64,000 bases of DNA from Ahaetulla prasina (lineage: Eukaryota; Chordata; Lepidosauria; Squamata; Colubridae), in the NCBI RefSeq assembly GCF_028640845.1, contig NC_080540.1, positions 132,708,420 through 132,772,419 of the forward strand. The letters are read 5' to 3'. Shown here in pieces: positions 54,753-64,000 of the stretch. The position numbers were made by a program, and so were the translations under genes. Below the pieces are notes generated by a model that had not been told where the DNA came from, searched no databases, and worked only from the letters and a program-made list of their open reading frames with translations. Positions within the stretch are counted from its first letter, which is position 1, and the number at the start of each line of letters is the position of its first letter.

Positions 54753-57700
54753 AGCAATCTCAGTTCATAGCCCTGACAGGTTTTAACTAGGCAAATCCTG
54801 ACCTGAAGTTTGATTTTTTTTAGCCATTTCCATACATCATTATCTTACTTAGAGCTATAGTTTTCAGAGAGGTGAATGTGAGATTGGATTTGTTCATTAT
54901 GCTTAGCCAGAGTATGATGGGTTTGAGTTTCCTTTCTTTTTTTAGCCGAATATGCTTTTTAAACTGAATTGCTGTTTTAGAAATCATGATATATGGCTTA
55001 GCATTATATGTGACCTTAATAACTTTGGGCTTATTCAAGTAACCCAGGTTAGAACAAAATGTATCTTATGCAATAAGTGAACATAATCAAAGAAAGAGAT
55101 CCTGCATTTTTGGAAAACATATTTTTTCCAAACAGTTCCAATTTGGGGAATTACTATGCAACTTATCTAGAGGGGCGATAAGGAAAAAAATATTCTATAA
55201 TATTGAAATCCACTATTTCAGCCTTACTCCCTAAAATGCCTAAAAATACTTTCTTTTCCTACTGACTTGTGAACAGTCTTCAAGTAAATGTAAAACACAT
55301 TGCTTGAAGAAAGTAAACATGTGAACTAAATACTTCAGATGTCTACAATTATGCTTTGAAAAATCTAGGGGAAGGGCTTAATACTGAGTCCCACTATCAG
55401 TCTGCTTAGCATACTGAGTTAAACTATAACTTGTCCCACATCTCACTAAAATAAAATCAAACAGTTCATATGATGGAAGGAATGGGGATGTTGTAGCCCT
55501 CCAGATGTTGTTGAAGTACAGCTCCCAGTGGCTCCACATGGCCTCTTCTATGACAGTTGATGCTGTAATTTAGGAACTAACAGAGAGACATGATGCCTAG
55601 GTTATAACTCTGATGTTCTTCTGAGGTAATGGTATTCAGGTAATCCTCCATTAGTGACTGAGTTATTTAGTGATTATTTACAATTACAAAGGTGATGAAA
55701 CGGTAACTTTGTGACCAGCCCTCACATTTAGGGCCATTTCAGGTCTGTAAAGCAAAAGAAAGATGAAGTAAGATAATAAGCACAGTCCCAGTTTTATTTA
55801 GCAACTGCTTCATTTAACGACATTACCAGTCACAAATGTGATTGATAAATAAGGACAATGTATACCATGTTTCTTAAAGTGTGGTCCAAGACCTCCTGGA
55901 AGTCTCCCAATTCCTCTCAGGGATCTAGAAAATCAAAACTATTTACCAGACATTGAAGCTATTTGCAAAACGTGTAAAACAATCATTCTTCTCATTATTA
56001 TTTTTATTTATTAAAAATATAGGGTTTTTTCATGAATTTTTTTTTTACTTCTGTGAGGCCCACACCGAGGCAGAATCTAGAGCCCACTTGGCCATCATAT
56101 GCTAATAGCTAATGGTTTTAGTACTGTTTACTATTCATATTTAAAGTTCTACTGTTGAGGCAGCTAGAAGTTCATTTCAAAGTATGGAACATCATTTTAG
56201 ATATCTTTGATTCCAGACAGAAAACCTCATTGTCACAGGCTTTTCATTTCAGATTCTCTGCCAGCAAAAGACATACTGAGGTTTTGTGGACCTCTCTCAG
56301 TTCACAATATCTTCAGGTACTTTATTGTTTTGAAAAATGTACAAGCAATTATACGATACGACGTGCCACTCTCTCCTTATTACTCTTTCCTCCTTGCTCT
56401 GGCCCAATGGTACTAAATTAAATAACTCTAAAAGCAAAATGGATTGTCTCTCTCTCTCTCTCTCTCTGTATGTGTGATATGGTGGGGAACACTCTTTGCT
56501 CCATTTTCTTGATTTTAGTTGCTTCTCCTGGTCCCAGTCAGTTTAATGGAGTGCTGAGATTGATTTGACAGGATAGCAAGTGACTTCCAGTCTATTCCAT
56601 TTTGGCACTAATGGAAACTTTAAAAATGAACATCCTCTAAAATGACAAGATACTAACAGAAATGTAGCTCTGCATTGCACTGCTGGCTCTCAAGGGCTCA
56701 TGTGGTATTATTACCGTTAAGCCCCCATTACATAATAAACTTCTGTCCTTTCGCATACTAAGAAGGGAAAAATATTTTAAAACCTTTTCAGAATTGCTGG
56801 GTATGAGATTGAAAAATTTGCTTCCTCTGGCCCTTGTATTAGGCCTAGTTAAAATGGTCTGGGCAGTTATTCTTTTTAGGCCATGTTCTATGCTTGGTCT
56901 CTTGGTGACATTTGAGGGAGACCTCTTCCAAAACATGGCCTGGGTTCAGGCCAAACACAATTTCTTTTCATTCAAATTTAAATTCAGTTCAATCAATTAT
57001 ATGCACTTAATCCGGAACTCCATCTGTCTAATAATTTTGTGTCAGTTTAAAATGTTACACATAGCTGGGAAGTTCTGATAAGATTTGGGGCCTTCCCTGA
57101 TGTTCTGTCAGGTGCCCCTCTACAGAAATCACATTGGGCTGTTGCACCTCAGATGTTTTTGCTTCTAAATCACATTCTGTCAAGGACTGTGTTCTCTCAG
57201 GGCAGTTCCAGACCATCCTGGATGAGACTGAAACAAAAGGTGGATGAAGGCAGAGTCAAGAATAGACAGAGGCACCAATTATCTTTTTTTTTTTTGCCCC
57301 CATTTTCCCCTCTTTCCTCCAACCAGTAAGGAGAGATGGCAGTCTTAATACATCTGAAAGGCTTCAATAAGGAAAAACTGCCTTGGTGCCTGATAGCACA
57401 CCTCTCTTCACACACTGATTGGCATTGCCTGATCCTAATACCAGGCATTACAGAAATCCTGTGAAGGATCTGATGCTTCGTGACAGCTGTCAGATTTTCA
57501 GCAAATGACAGTCTTGGAATGGCATCATTGGTGGACCTTCCTTGCTTTTGTTGCCAGATGAAATATATACAGTGTTCTAGTTACTGAAGATAACTGGTGA
57601 TTGTTAACACGACTTCTGTTGCTACTATTGATTGGGTCACATATAGAATCTTTAATTTCTCCACACAGGATGCTTAGTTTCATCGACTTTACTGCATGTG

Positions 57701-59378
57701 ACTTTATAGCTACTTCAAAAGGCAGACCGCCACACTTAGCATTTTGCAGATGAGATGTTAGAACTTGAATGTTGGTCTTCCAGGGGCCAGCCTTGTTCTT
57801 TATCTGGTAACTTGGGTCACTATGAAATGAAGTACTTTAATATAAACTACTAAATCCCTGGCAATGTGATGATAAAGTAAGGGGTAAATTCTCTCTCTCA
57901 TCTTTCCTCCTTTTCCAACATTCTACCGTAAAATGCAGCCTGCTTGGTTTTTTTGGGGGTCCCCCATTTTTGGGGTCCCCTGTTTGTACTTTTGAATTTC
58001 TTGGGAGCGAGGTGTCATTTTGTCTGCATATCCTGTCCTCAGTTCCATCAGAATATCTCGATTTTACGAAAGGCTAGAACCTCTTTCTTCCTTTACATTT
58101 ATCAATGCAGTATTATTTTAAGAGGGGACTGGGGCCACTGTTGCATTGTAAGAAGAGCACCACTCTGGTGGTTTCTAAATTGCTGGGTGGGGTGTGGGGA
58201 GGTGGAGAGAGGTGAGATAAGAAAGTCAGGGTCAAGGGACTCTTTTGGGGAATAATCTACTTGTGCATAAAGCAATTACGGTGGTGGCTGCTCATCACTC
58301 AGACTTATTGGGCCCGATCAAGCATTCATAGACCAATAGAATCAGGATGGAACCATTTATAGGCCTCAAATTGCTGGTTCCAAGCTGTTGGACAGGAAAA
58401 TACCTGAGCTGCTGCTTACTGCCTATTAAATGGTGCAGAATTATTGAGAAATTATTGCCTGGCAGGAAGAAAAAGTCTGAAATATTTATTTTGGAGGGTG
58501 GTAAAAAGCAACAGAGGGAGAAGCTGGGAAGGGTAAGTGGAGAAGGTTACAATTTCGGAGGTGGTGGGAGGAAAAAAAAGGTATACAATGTTTTTCCTCT
58601 TTCTGAAATGTAGTAACTTAATGAGGCAGCAGAGGCTCCCTGTTTTGTTTTGGTTTTTTCCCCTTCCAGGGCTTCAAGGCTATACAAGCAGAGCCAGCAC
58701 CTCTGGGTGTAGAAAGGAGACCTTGGTTTTGCTAAGGATAAAACAAAAGAGGGGCCCTCTTTCCCTGTCTCCAGCAAGAGCCCCTTGGCTCCTGGAGGAG
58801 GGGTGGTGGTAGATTTGGCAGATCCTCCTTCTCCTCCTTTGCCATTTAGGTTGCTGCGGTTAGAGAGGGGAGGGGAGGAGGGAGCACTTTGGGGAGGCAC
58901 ATCGAGGGAGGGGAGCTCACAGTTGGCTTTGCTTCCTGAGGTTAGAACAGAAAAAAAAATTTTTTTTTAAAAAAAGGGAGAAACCGCAATGACATTTAAG
59001 CATTGCACAATTTGGTATAGCCGGCAGTGGTTTGGAGTTTGTGTCTCAGTTTGTTCAATCATAGCCGGCATTAAAATAGAACAGTGGTGAGCGAGATTGG
59101 GGGAAATGCAGGAGAAAGAATTTGGGGACATAGCTGAAAGAGCAATGCCATTGAGCTTTGGGGACCGAGATGCGTCATCTCAGAATATAAGCCACCAGGA
59201 AAGGAAGTCAATGTTATGACATCTCATCATTCAGTGAAAGAGCCATAAAAACTGTCTTTGCACCTACCCAGTGAGATAGGTTGGGTAAAGACTACTGAAG
59301 GGTTCAAGACTGAGTGAGGATGACTCCAAGTATAGGTTTTCCCACTCTCTCATGATTTTATCTATTTCACTAAAATAA
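54753..59378. other. No gene seen; weak transposon relics
   Basis: 4.6 kb without a supported exon. At 55496-55535 GCCCTCCAGATGTTGTTGAA and TACAGCTCCCAGTGGCTCC resemble a worn hAT element. At 55634-55865 CAGGTAATCCTCCATTAGTG and TTTAGCAACTGCTTCATTTA resemble the mariner family at 53761. A TC microsatellite is at 56446-56467. Open frames up to 117 codons (for example 58547-58900, minus) are compositional. Confidence 0.45.
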
Positions 59379-59829
59379 CATAGAATAACAGAATTGGAAG
59401 GGACCTTGGAGTGTATCTAGTTCAACTCCCTGCCCAAACAGGAGAGTCAGCTTTGCTGGCTGAGGTATTCTGGGAGTTCAAGTCCATAAATCTTAAAGTT
59501 GCCAAGGTTGGAGACCCCTGGTCTATACCATACAAGACAAGTGGCTGTCTAGTCTCTTCCTGAACACCTCCAGTGATGAAGCACTCACAACTTCTGAGGT
59601 CAAGGCATTCCGCTGGTTGATTGTTCTCACTGTCAGGAAATTTCTTCTTAATTCCAGGTTGCTTCACTCCTTGATTAGTTTCCAGCCATTGGTTCTTACC
59701 TTGCTTTCTGGTCTTTGGTAAATAGTTTGCCCTCTCCATCTTTGTGGCAGTCCCTCAATTACTGGCACACCGCTATCATGTCGCCCCTAGTCCTTCTTTT
59801 CACTAGACTAGCCATACCCAATTCCTGCT
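59379..59829 (-). mobile_element. CR1 LINE 3' end, minus strand, with a hAT half inside
   Basis: CATAGAATAACAGAATTGGA and AGGGACCTTGGAGTGTATC are the reverse of a CR1 3' terminus. From 59525 the reverse strand reads C-terminal CR1 coding similar to 49307-49555 (WLETNQGVKQPGIKKKFP against WKLIKERSNLELRRNFLT). At 59446-59519 the sequence is instead the right half of a hAT foldback element. Confidence 0.75.
59446..59519. mobile_element. Half of a hAT foldback element
   Basis: GCTTTGCTGGCTGAGG through GGTTGGAGACCCCTG matches the right half of 18614-18769. The left half and left duplication are missing, so it has lost one arm since insertion in the CR1. Confidence 0.75.
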
Positions 59830-61789
59830 TTTGAGAGTTTTAAGTATGCAAATGTCTCTCTGTGTGTGCACGCATAATGCTCTTGGCCCAGAAGATGATG
59901 GTGATCATTACAGGAAAAAAAATATTTTTTGGTCCAGTTTGTGGGTTGAGGGATGGCTGAATTAGCTGACAGACTACAACGGAGATAACTTTAGGAGCTG
60001 TAAAGGGTTCTAGAAGGCAATGCAGAAATATAAGAAACATGAAAATTAGCATCAGAACAAAAGCTTTAGAGAATTCAAACAGGAAGTGCTAAGTTACTTC
60101 AAGGGACTGGTTGAACATTAAATACTGTACAATGGGAATACTTTGGCAAAAATGCCCATGTGCAGCCTGGAAGAGCAGTGCTATATTCCCAGCTAGTTGA
60201 GCAGAAGAGACTCATGGTCTAATGGAGTTTGTAACGATAGTGTGACATGCTGAAATTCTTTACTAATTTCTTCATGTAATATGTTAGAAAGGCACTTGGT
60301 TGAGGGAAGCAAGCTTCATTGGAGAGATCTCCAAGCCAGAGGAAAGGTGTCCAATAACTTTCCAGAGACATGATAATAAGTAAGAAACGTGGCTTCTTTA
60401 TGGCCATTATCTTCACAGAACAGGCATATCTGTGGTCTCTGCTTCTTCTGCTACTTGGGTTCTAGCTGCCTCCTACATGCTTCATTGCTACAATTTGCTG
60501 ATAAGCTACAGTTATGTGCAAAGCAGAATTGGTTGTTTAGACGTGGCTGTTGTGGAGTGGATTTTTAGCTTATGTGATCCATTTCAGTTTCATCAGTATG
60601 GGCTTTCTTTCAAATATGTCTTCAGAACTCTGAAAGATTTACTCAGCCATCTGGGAGTTATTATACCCCAAGGGTATTGAATCTACAGGATGACAAGTCC
60701 CCTGAGGCTTTCAGGAGGCATTGGGAAAGTAGCTCCCCAATGATTCCTCAGAGGCCAAATGCAAACACACATTTCAGTTTTGAACAAATTGTGCAGTTGA
60801 GTTGAAGACACCTGGCTGGCCCGTGTTCTCCCTTCTTGAGTCTTAGCAAGTCAGAAATTTGCAGTGTCTTTCAGCTCTCAGAGAGTGGGATAATAGAACA
60901 TCTGTTCAGAACAAGCAAGACAATAAGTAGCACATACAAAAGAGACATTCAGCTCCTTCTCTAATAGGAGTTGTAGGCCAGAAAGGATAGATGAATAGAA
61001 GCAGTGGAGAATACTTAAGACATAGAGAGGCACTACTAACCAAATGCGGATAAGCAATTTTTGTCCAAAAAGCAACATGCTTAATGACTTCCTTAACTTC
61101 CTAGATCCTTCCTTACTTTGACCAGAACTGTGCAATTGAGCACTTCTAGGTATTTTAGATAATAAATCATATAATTTGATAATTGGCTATGTTGCTTGCA
61201 GTTAAGGTTTCTTTTGGTAGGATATAGGACACATGCCTTCACCTGAGGCATTATTCTGCTAGGTAAGATGAGAAGAAGTAAGGGCCATAATTAGCAGAGT
61301 CCTAATTATGCCGCTTGGGAATTTGACTTTTAAGAAAAATTGTGTTTTCAATACAAAAGAAATTATCAAATTGCCAACATGAAATGGGGTTATTCTTAAT
61401 CTTGGCTAATTGTTACCATAACATTCAGCTGAATCATTGAGTTTAGTAAGGTTAGGAGGTTGTAGTGGCTTTCTTGACTAGTAATTTTCATCAGTAGCCT
61501 ACACAGTCTTAAGGAAGGCAGAGAGTTGCTCTATCTTATAAATCAGCCATCAGAAATAATAGTGCATTGTAGCTAAAGCAGTGCTCATCACTCAGGAAGG
61601 AAAGTACTGGTAGTAGTTTTGGATTGTCACCCTAATGTTTGGTGCCAATGGGGGCTGAAAAGAGATTTTGTCTCATTGTTGTGGTAGAATCAATCCATGT
61701 AACCAATCCCGAGATACTTTCCTTCGCTATCATCTTCACAGCACTATCTTGGAATTATATAATCTGGGCTTGCTTTGCCTCACTTAGCT
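59830..61789. other. No gene seen
   Basis: 2 kb with no supported exon or repeat. Confidence 0.5.
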
Positions 61790-61797
61790 CCTTAGAG

Positions 61798-61919
61798 CAG
61801 GGGTCTCCAACCTTGGTCCCTTTAAGACTTGTGGACTTCAACTCCCACAGTTTGCTGGCTGAGGGACTCTGGGAGTTGAAGTCCACAAGTCTTAAAGGCG
61901 CCAAGTTTGGAGAGCCCTG
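61798..61919. mobile_element. hAT foldback element
   Basis: 122 bp, CAGGGGTCTCCAACCTTGG to its inverse, perfect duplication CCTTAGAG at 61790-61797 and 61920-61927. Confidence 0.93.
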
Positions 61920-62142
61920 CCTTAGAGCCTCTAGGGTCCTAAATATCAGGGCCTTAATTTGGGAGAGTCAGTTTTTTGGAATTCTGTGCCTTAAGGCAGA
62001 TGTTTTCACTTTTTTCCCCCCCAGGCTGCAAAACCCGTTAGTTAAAAAAAATCCCAGAATTTCTGATCAAGCATCAACCCTCTAATGATATAAGAAGGCT
62101 GCGCTCAAATGAATTCCTTCTCTTTGGTTATAGCCTCTAATG

Positions 62143-62648
62143 GAGTGGTTCTCAACCTTTATAGTGCTGCGACCCCTTTAATACAATTTCCCACGATGTG
62201 GTGACCCCTTTAATACAATTCCCCACGATGTGGCAACCCCAACCGTAAAATTATTTTCATTTTGAATTTATCACGCCTGAAGCCGCATTGGCTAGAGATC
62301 TGAACTGCTTGTGATTGCCTTGAGGACGGAGGCATTAAAGCGGAGACTCCTCCCCTGTTAAGTTTATTGCGCCTGAAGCCAGATTAGGCTAGAGATTGGG
62401 AGTGATTGTAGCTGGCTTGAGAGGGAGACATCAGAGCAAAGATTTCTCTCTTTTTTAATTCATCGCACCTGAAGCCGAATTCGGCTAGCGATTTGAAGAG
62501 CCTGCAGCTGGCTTGTGGAGTCAACCATTGGAACGCGATTTTTCGACTCGCAAGTATACTTCCCATATTTCCGATGGTCTTAGGCGACCCCTGGCAAATC
62601 GTCATTCGACCCCCAATGGGGTCGCGACCCACAGGTTGAGAACCACTG
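62143..62648. mobile_element. SPIN-like non-autonomous hAT element
   Basis: 506 bp. Left end GAGTGGTTCTCAACCTTTAT (first base G where C is expected) and right end ACAGGTTGAGAACCACTG are inverted repeats. Perfect 8-bp duplication CTCTAATG at 62135-62142 and 62649-62656. The left part (TAGTGCTGCGACCCCTTTAA) and right part (TTCCGATGGTCTTAGGCGAC, then GGGGTCGCGACCCACAGG) resemble the SPIN hAT family as I remember it, known for horizontal transfer among tetrapods. The interior is not SPIN-like: three diverged repeats of about 98 bp from about 62262. Confidence 0.75.
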
Positions 62649-62674
62649 CTCTAATGGAATCCATCATGCAATCC

Positions 62675-62888
62675 GTGGTGGCGTTGTGGTTAGAATGCAA
62701 TGTTGCAGGCTAATTCACTGCTCACTGCCAGCAGTTCGATCCTGACTTGCTGAAGGTTGACTCAGACTTCCATCAGTAAAATGAGGACTCTGATTGTTGG
62801 AGGCAATATGCTGACTCTGTAAACCCGCTTAGAGAGGGGCTGTAAAACACTGCAAAGCGGTATATAAGTCTAGGTGCTATTGCTATTG
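62675..62888 (+). mobile_element. tRNA-derived squamate SINE, near-complete
   Basis: Head GGTGGCGTTGTGGTTAGAAT (A box) and GCAGTTCGATCC (B box), body GGTTGACTCAGACTTCCATC and ATGCTGACTCTGTAAACCC, tail AAAGCGGTATATAAGTCTAG..GCTATTGCTATTG. Confidence 0.85.
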
Positions 62889-64000
62889 AGTTCTTGTAGA
62901 AATCGAGGCTTCTCTGGAACACAGTTTTGAAAACCATAACCTAAGGCACCCTTTTTACCCTTTAAAACTTCGCTTTCAAAAAAAGGATCTGAACCCTTTC
63001 ATTTCTGTACAACCACAGATGAGAGCATTTGGGATTTTACACAAGAGCCAACTCCTCAGCTGTAATGAGAATCTGTCTTGGGCTTTTGTTCTTTGAGAAT
63101 CACAATGGCCAGGGTGATTTATTGCACTATTCTAATGGGATTCCCTCTTCCTTATGAAATTCCTGTAGGATTAGAATGTTTCTCAGAGAAAGGAACAGTC
63201 TGAGAACAAGAGACACACACTTTGTTTACAGAGACCTTAGTGGATTAGGTGCTCTTCCTTTCTACGCTTCTTGTGTCTCTGATTTCCTCTCTCTCGCTGC
63301 AAGTATCCAGGGAGTTCTCCTTTCCTATTTTGGGACCATATAGTGTGTTGCAGTCAGGCAAGCTTTGGGAGGAGTGGAGCAGCAGGGGTGCCTCCTGGGA
63401 CTCATTAACTCTCTACAGGGGAGATGTACTCTCACTGCTGCATATCTAAGTTAGCTGCAAACAAGTGTGACATAGGCTTACCCAGCCTGCGGTGGCAAAT
63501 CTTGGCAAAAGATGAACTTCCCCTTCTGACAACTGGAGGAAAAAGGCCAAACCTCATTCTGCAGTTTTGTTACTCAATTCTTGGTCATCTTGTCTGACTG
63601 TCCAGTTGTAGGTACACCTCTTACTGAGGATGGAAGGAGGAGGTTGTTACTAGTGCCAGATGCTGAAATGCACTGAGATGCAAAGCTCAAAGCAAGAGAC
63701 AGGGGACCTTTATTTTTCCATTTGCCCCAGTTACACTGTGGGAAAGCTGGTGTAATGTTTTCATTTAAGGAGGAAGTGATTACAAAATAATTGGTTTCAT
63801 GCCCCTCTCCTTCCACTGCACTGCTGGAAAGTATTGTCCATCTGCAACAAGAAAGATGCTGTTTACTCCATCAGGTCTAAATAGAGCCCAGCTGAGGTTG
63901 GAGAATGGTCTCATCTTCACGACAGCTGTTATAAACCCAATTGAATTATGACACTAAAGGATGCTCCTCTTTTGGGGAAATACCTCTAATATTTGAGGAA
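62889..64000. other. No gene seen
   Basis: 1.1 kb to the window end. The short open frames (63249-63449, 63574-63816 minus) have no recognised domain. Confidence 0.5.

Noticed and set aside
58547..58900. 117-codon minus-strand frame
   Set aside because: Low-complexity Pro/Ser/Gly composition from a G-rich tract, with no homology or splice context that I can support.
1..64000. CRISPR array, bacterial operons, prophage
   Set aside because: No spaced direct repeats of CRISPR type, no ribosome-binding-site-led gene runs. All the evidence is vertebrate.
1..64000. Endogenous retrovirus or LTR retrotransposon
   Set aside because: No paired direct LTRs with TG..CA ends, and no gag, protease or integrase motifs seen in the frames.

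Overview
Eukaryotic, AT-rich intergenic or intronic DNA, almost certainly from a squamate reptile and most likely a snake. The evidence is the repeat mix: L2, CR1 and Rex1-like LINEs, Penelope-like elements, tRNA-derived squamate SINEs, and many hAT and mariner miniature elements. I find no host protein-coding exon that I can defend, no structural RNA gene, and no CRISPR or prokaryotic operon. Every long reading frame with recognisable homology belongs to a retroelement.

Layout. 1-8.7 kb: a rearranged locus. A 179-bp block and a 1.34-kb block each occur twice, interleaved with the 3' part of an L2 LINE (315-2020) and the 5' part of an L2 LINE (3850-7130). The two parts overlap by about 260 bp of L2 sequence and together would span a full-length element. 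8.7-17 kb: SINEs, an old L1 relic, an L2 tail on the minus strand and a Rex1-like LINE end. 17-26 kb: dense hAT and mariner miniature elements, most with intact target-site duplications, some nested. 25.8-30.5 kb: no recognised repeat or gene. 30.5-32.1 kb: Penelope-like terminal repeats in inverted orientation around a remnant of the Penelope ORF end. 32.9-34.3 kb: an L2 inserted into a Rex1-like LINE. 34.9-46 kb: more hAT elements and SINEs. 46.4-49.7 kb: a Penelope-type inverted pair, then a long but broken CR1 LINE ending in a 105-bp ATATT microsatellite. 49.7-64 kb: mostly unnamed sequence with a Penelope foldback, SINEs, a mariner element, a minus-strand CR1 end, and a SPIN-like hAT with three internal repeats near 62.1-62.6 kb.

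Most interesting signal. Seven copies of a 31-base module occur at four places. Each is CTGANGA (or TTGANGA), one base, a 6-base arm, a 6-base loop, a 6-base complementary arm, then GAAAC or a close variant. Three continue into GTC. The arms differ completely in sequence between families but stay complementary, and within families there are compensatory or wobble changes. This resembles the core of the hammerhead ribozymes known from Penelope-like elements, with a possible two-base stem III (ACGT) before a GTC cleavage triplet. The extra base before stem II is non-canonical. Activity is an inference.

How the parts relate: LINEs supply the reverse transcription machinery. One SINE carries an L2-like tail and another a CR1-like tail, consistent with parasitism of those LINEs. 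LINE tails are associated with microsatellites. No copy seen here looks capable of autonomous movement.
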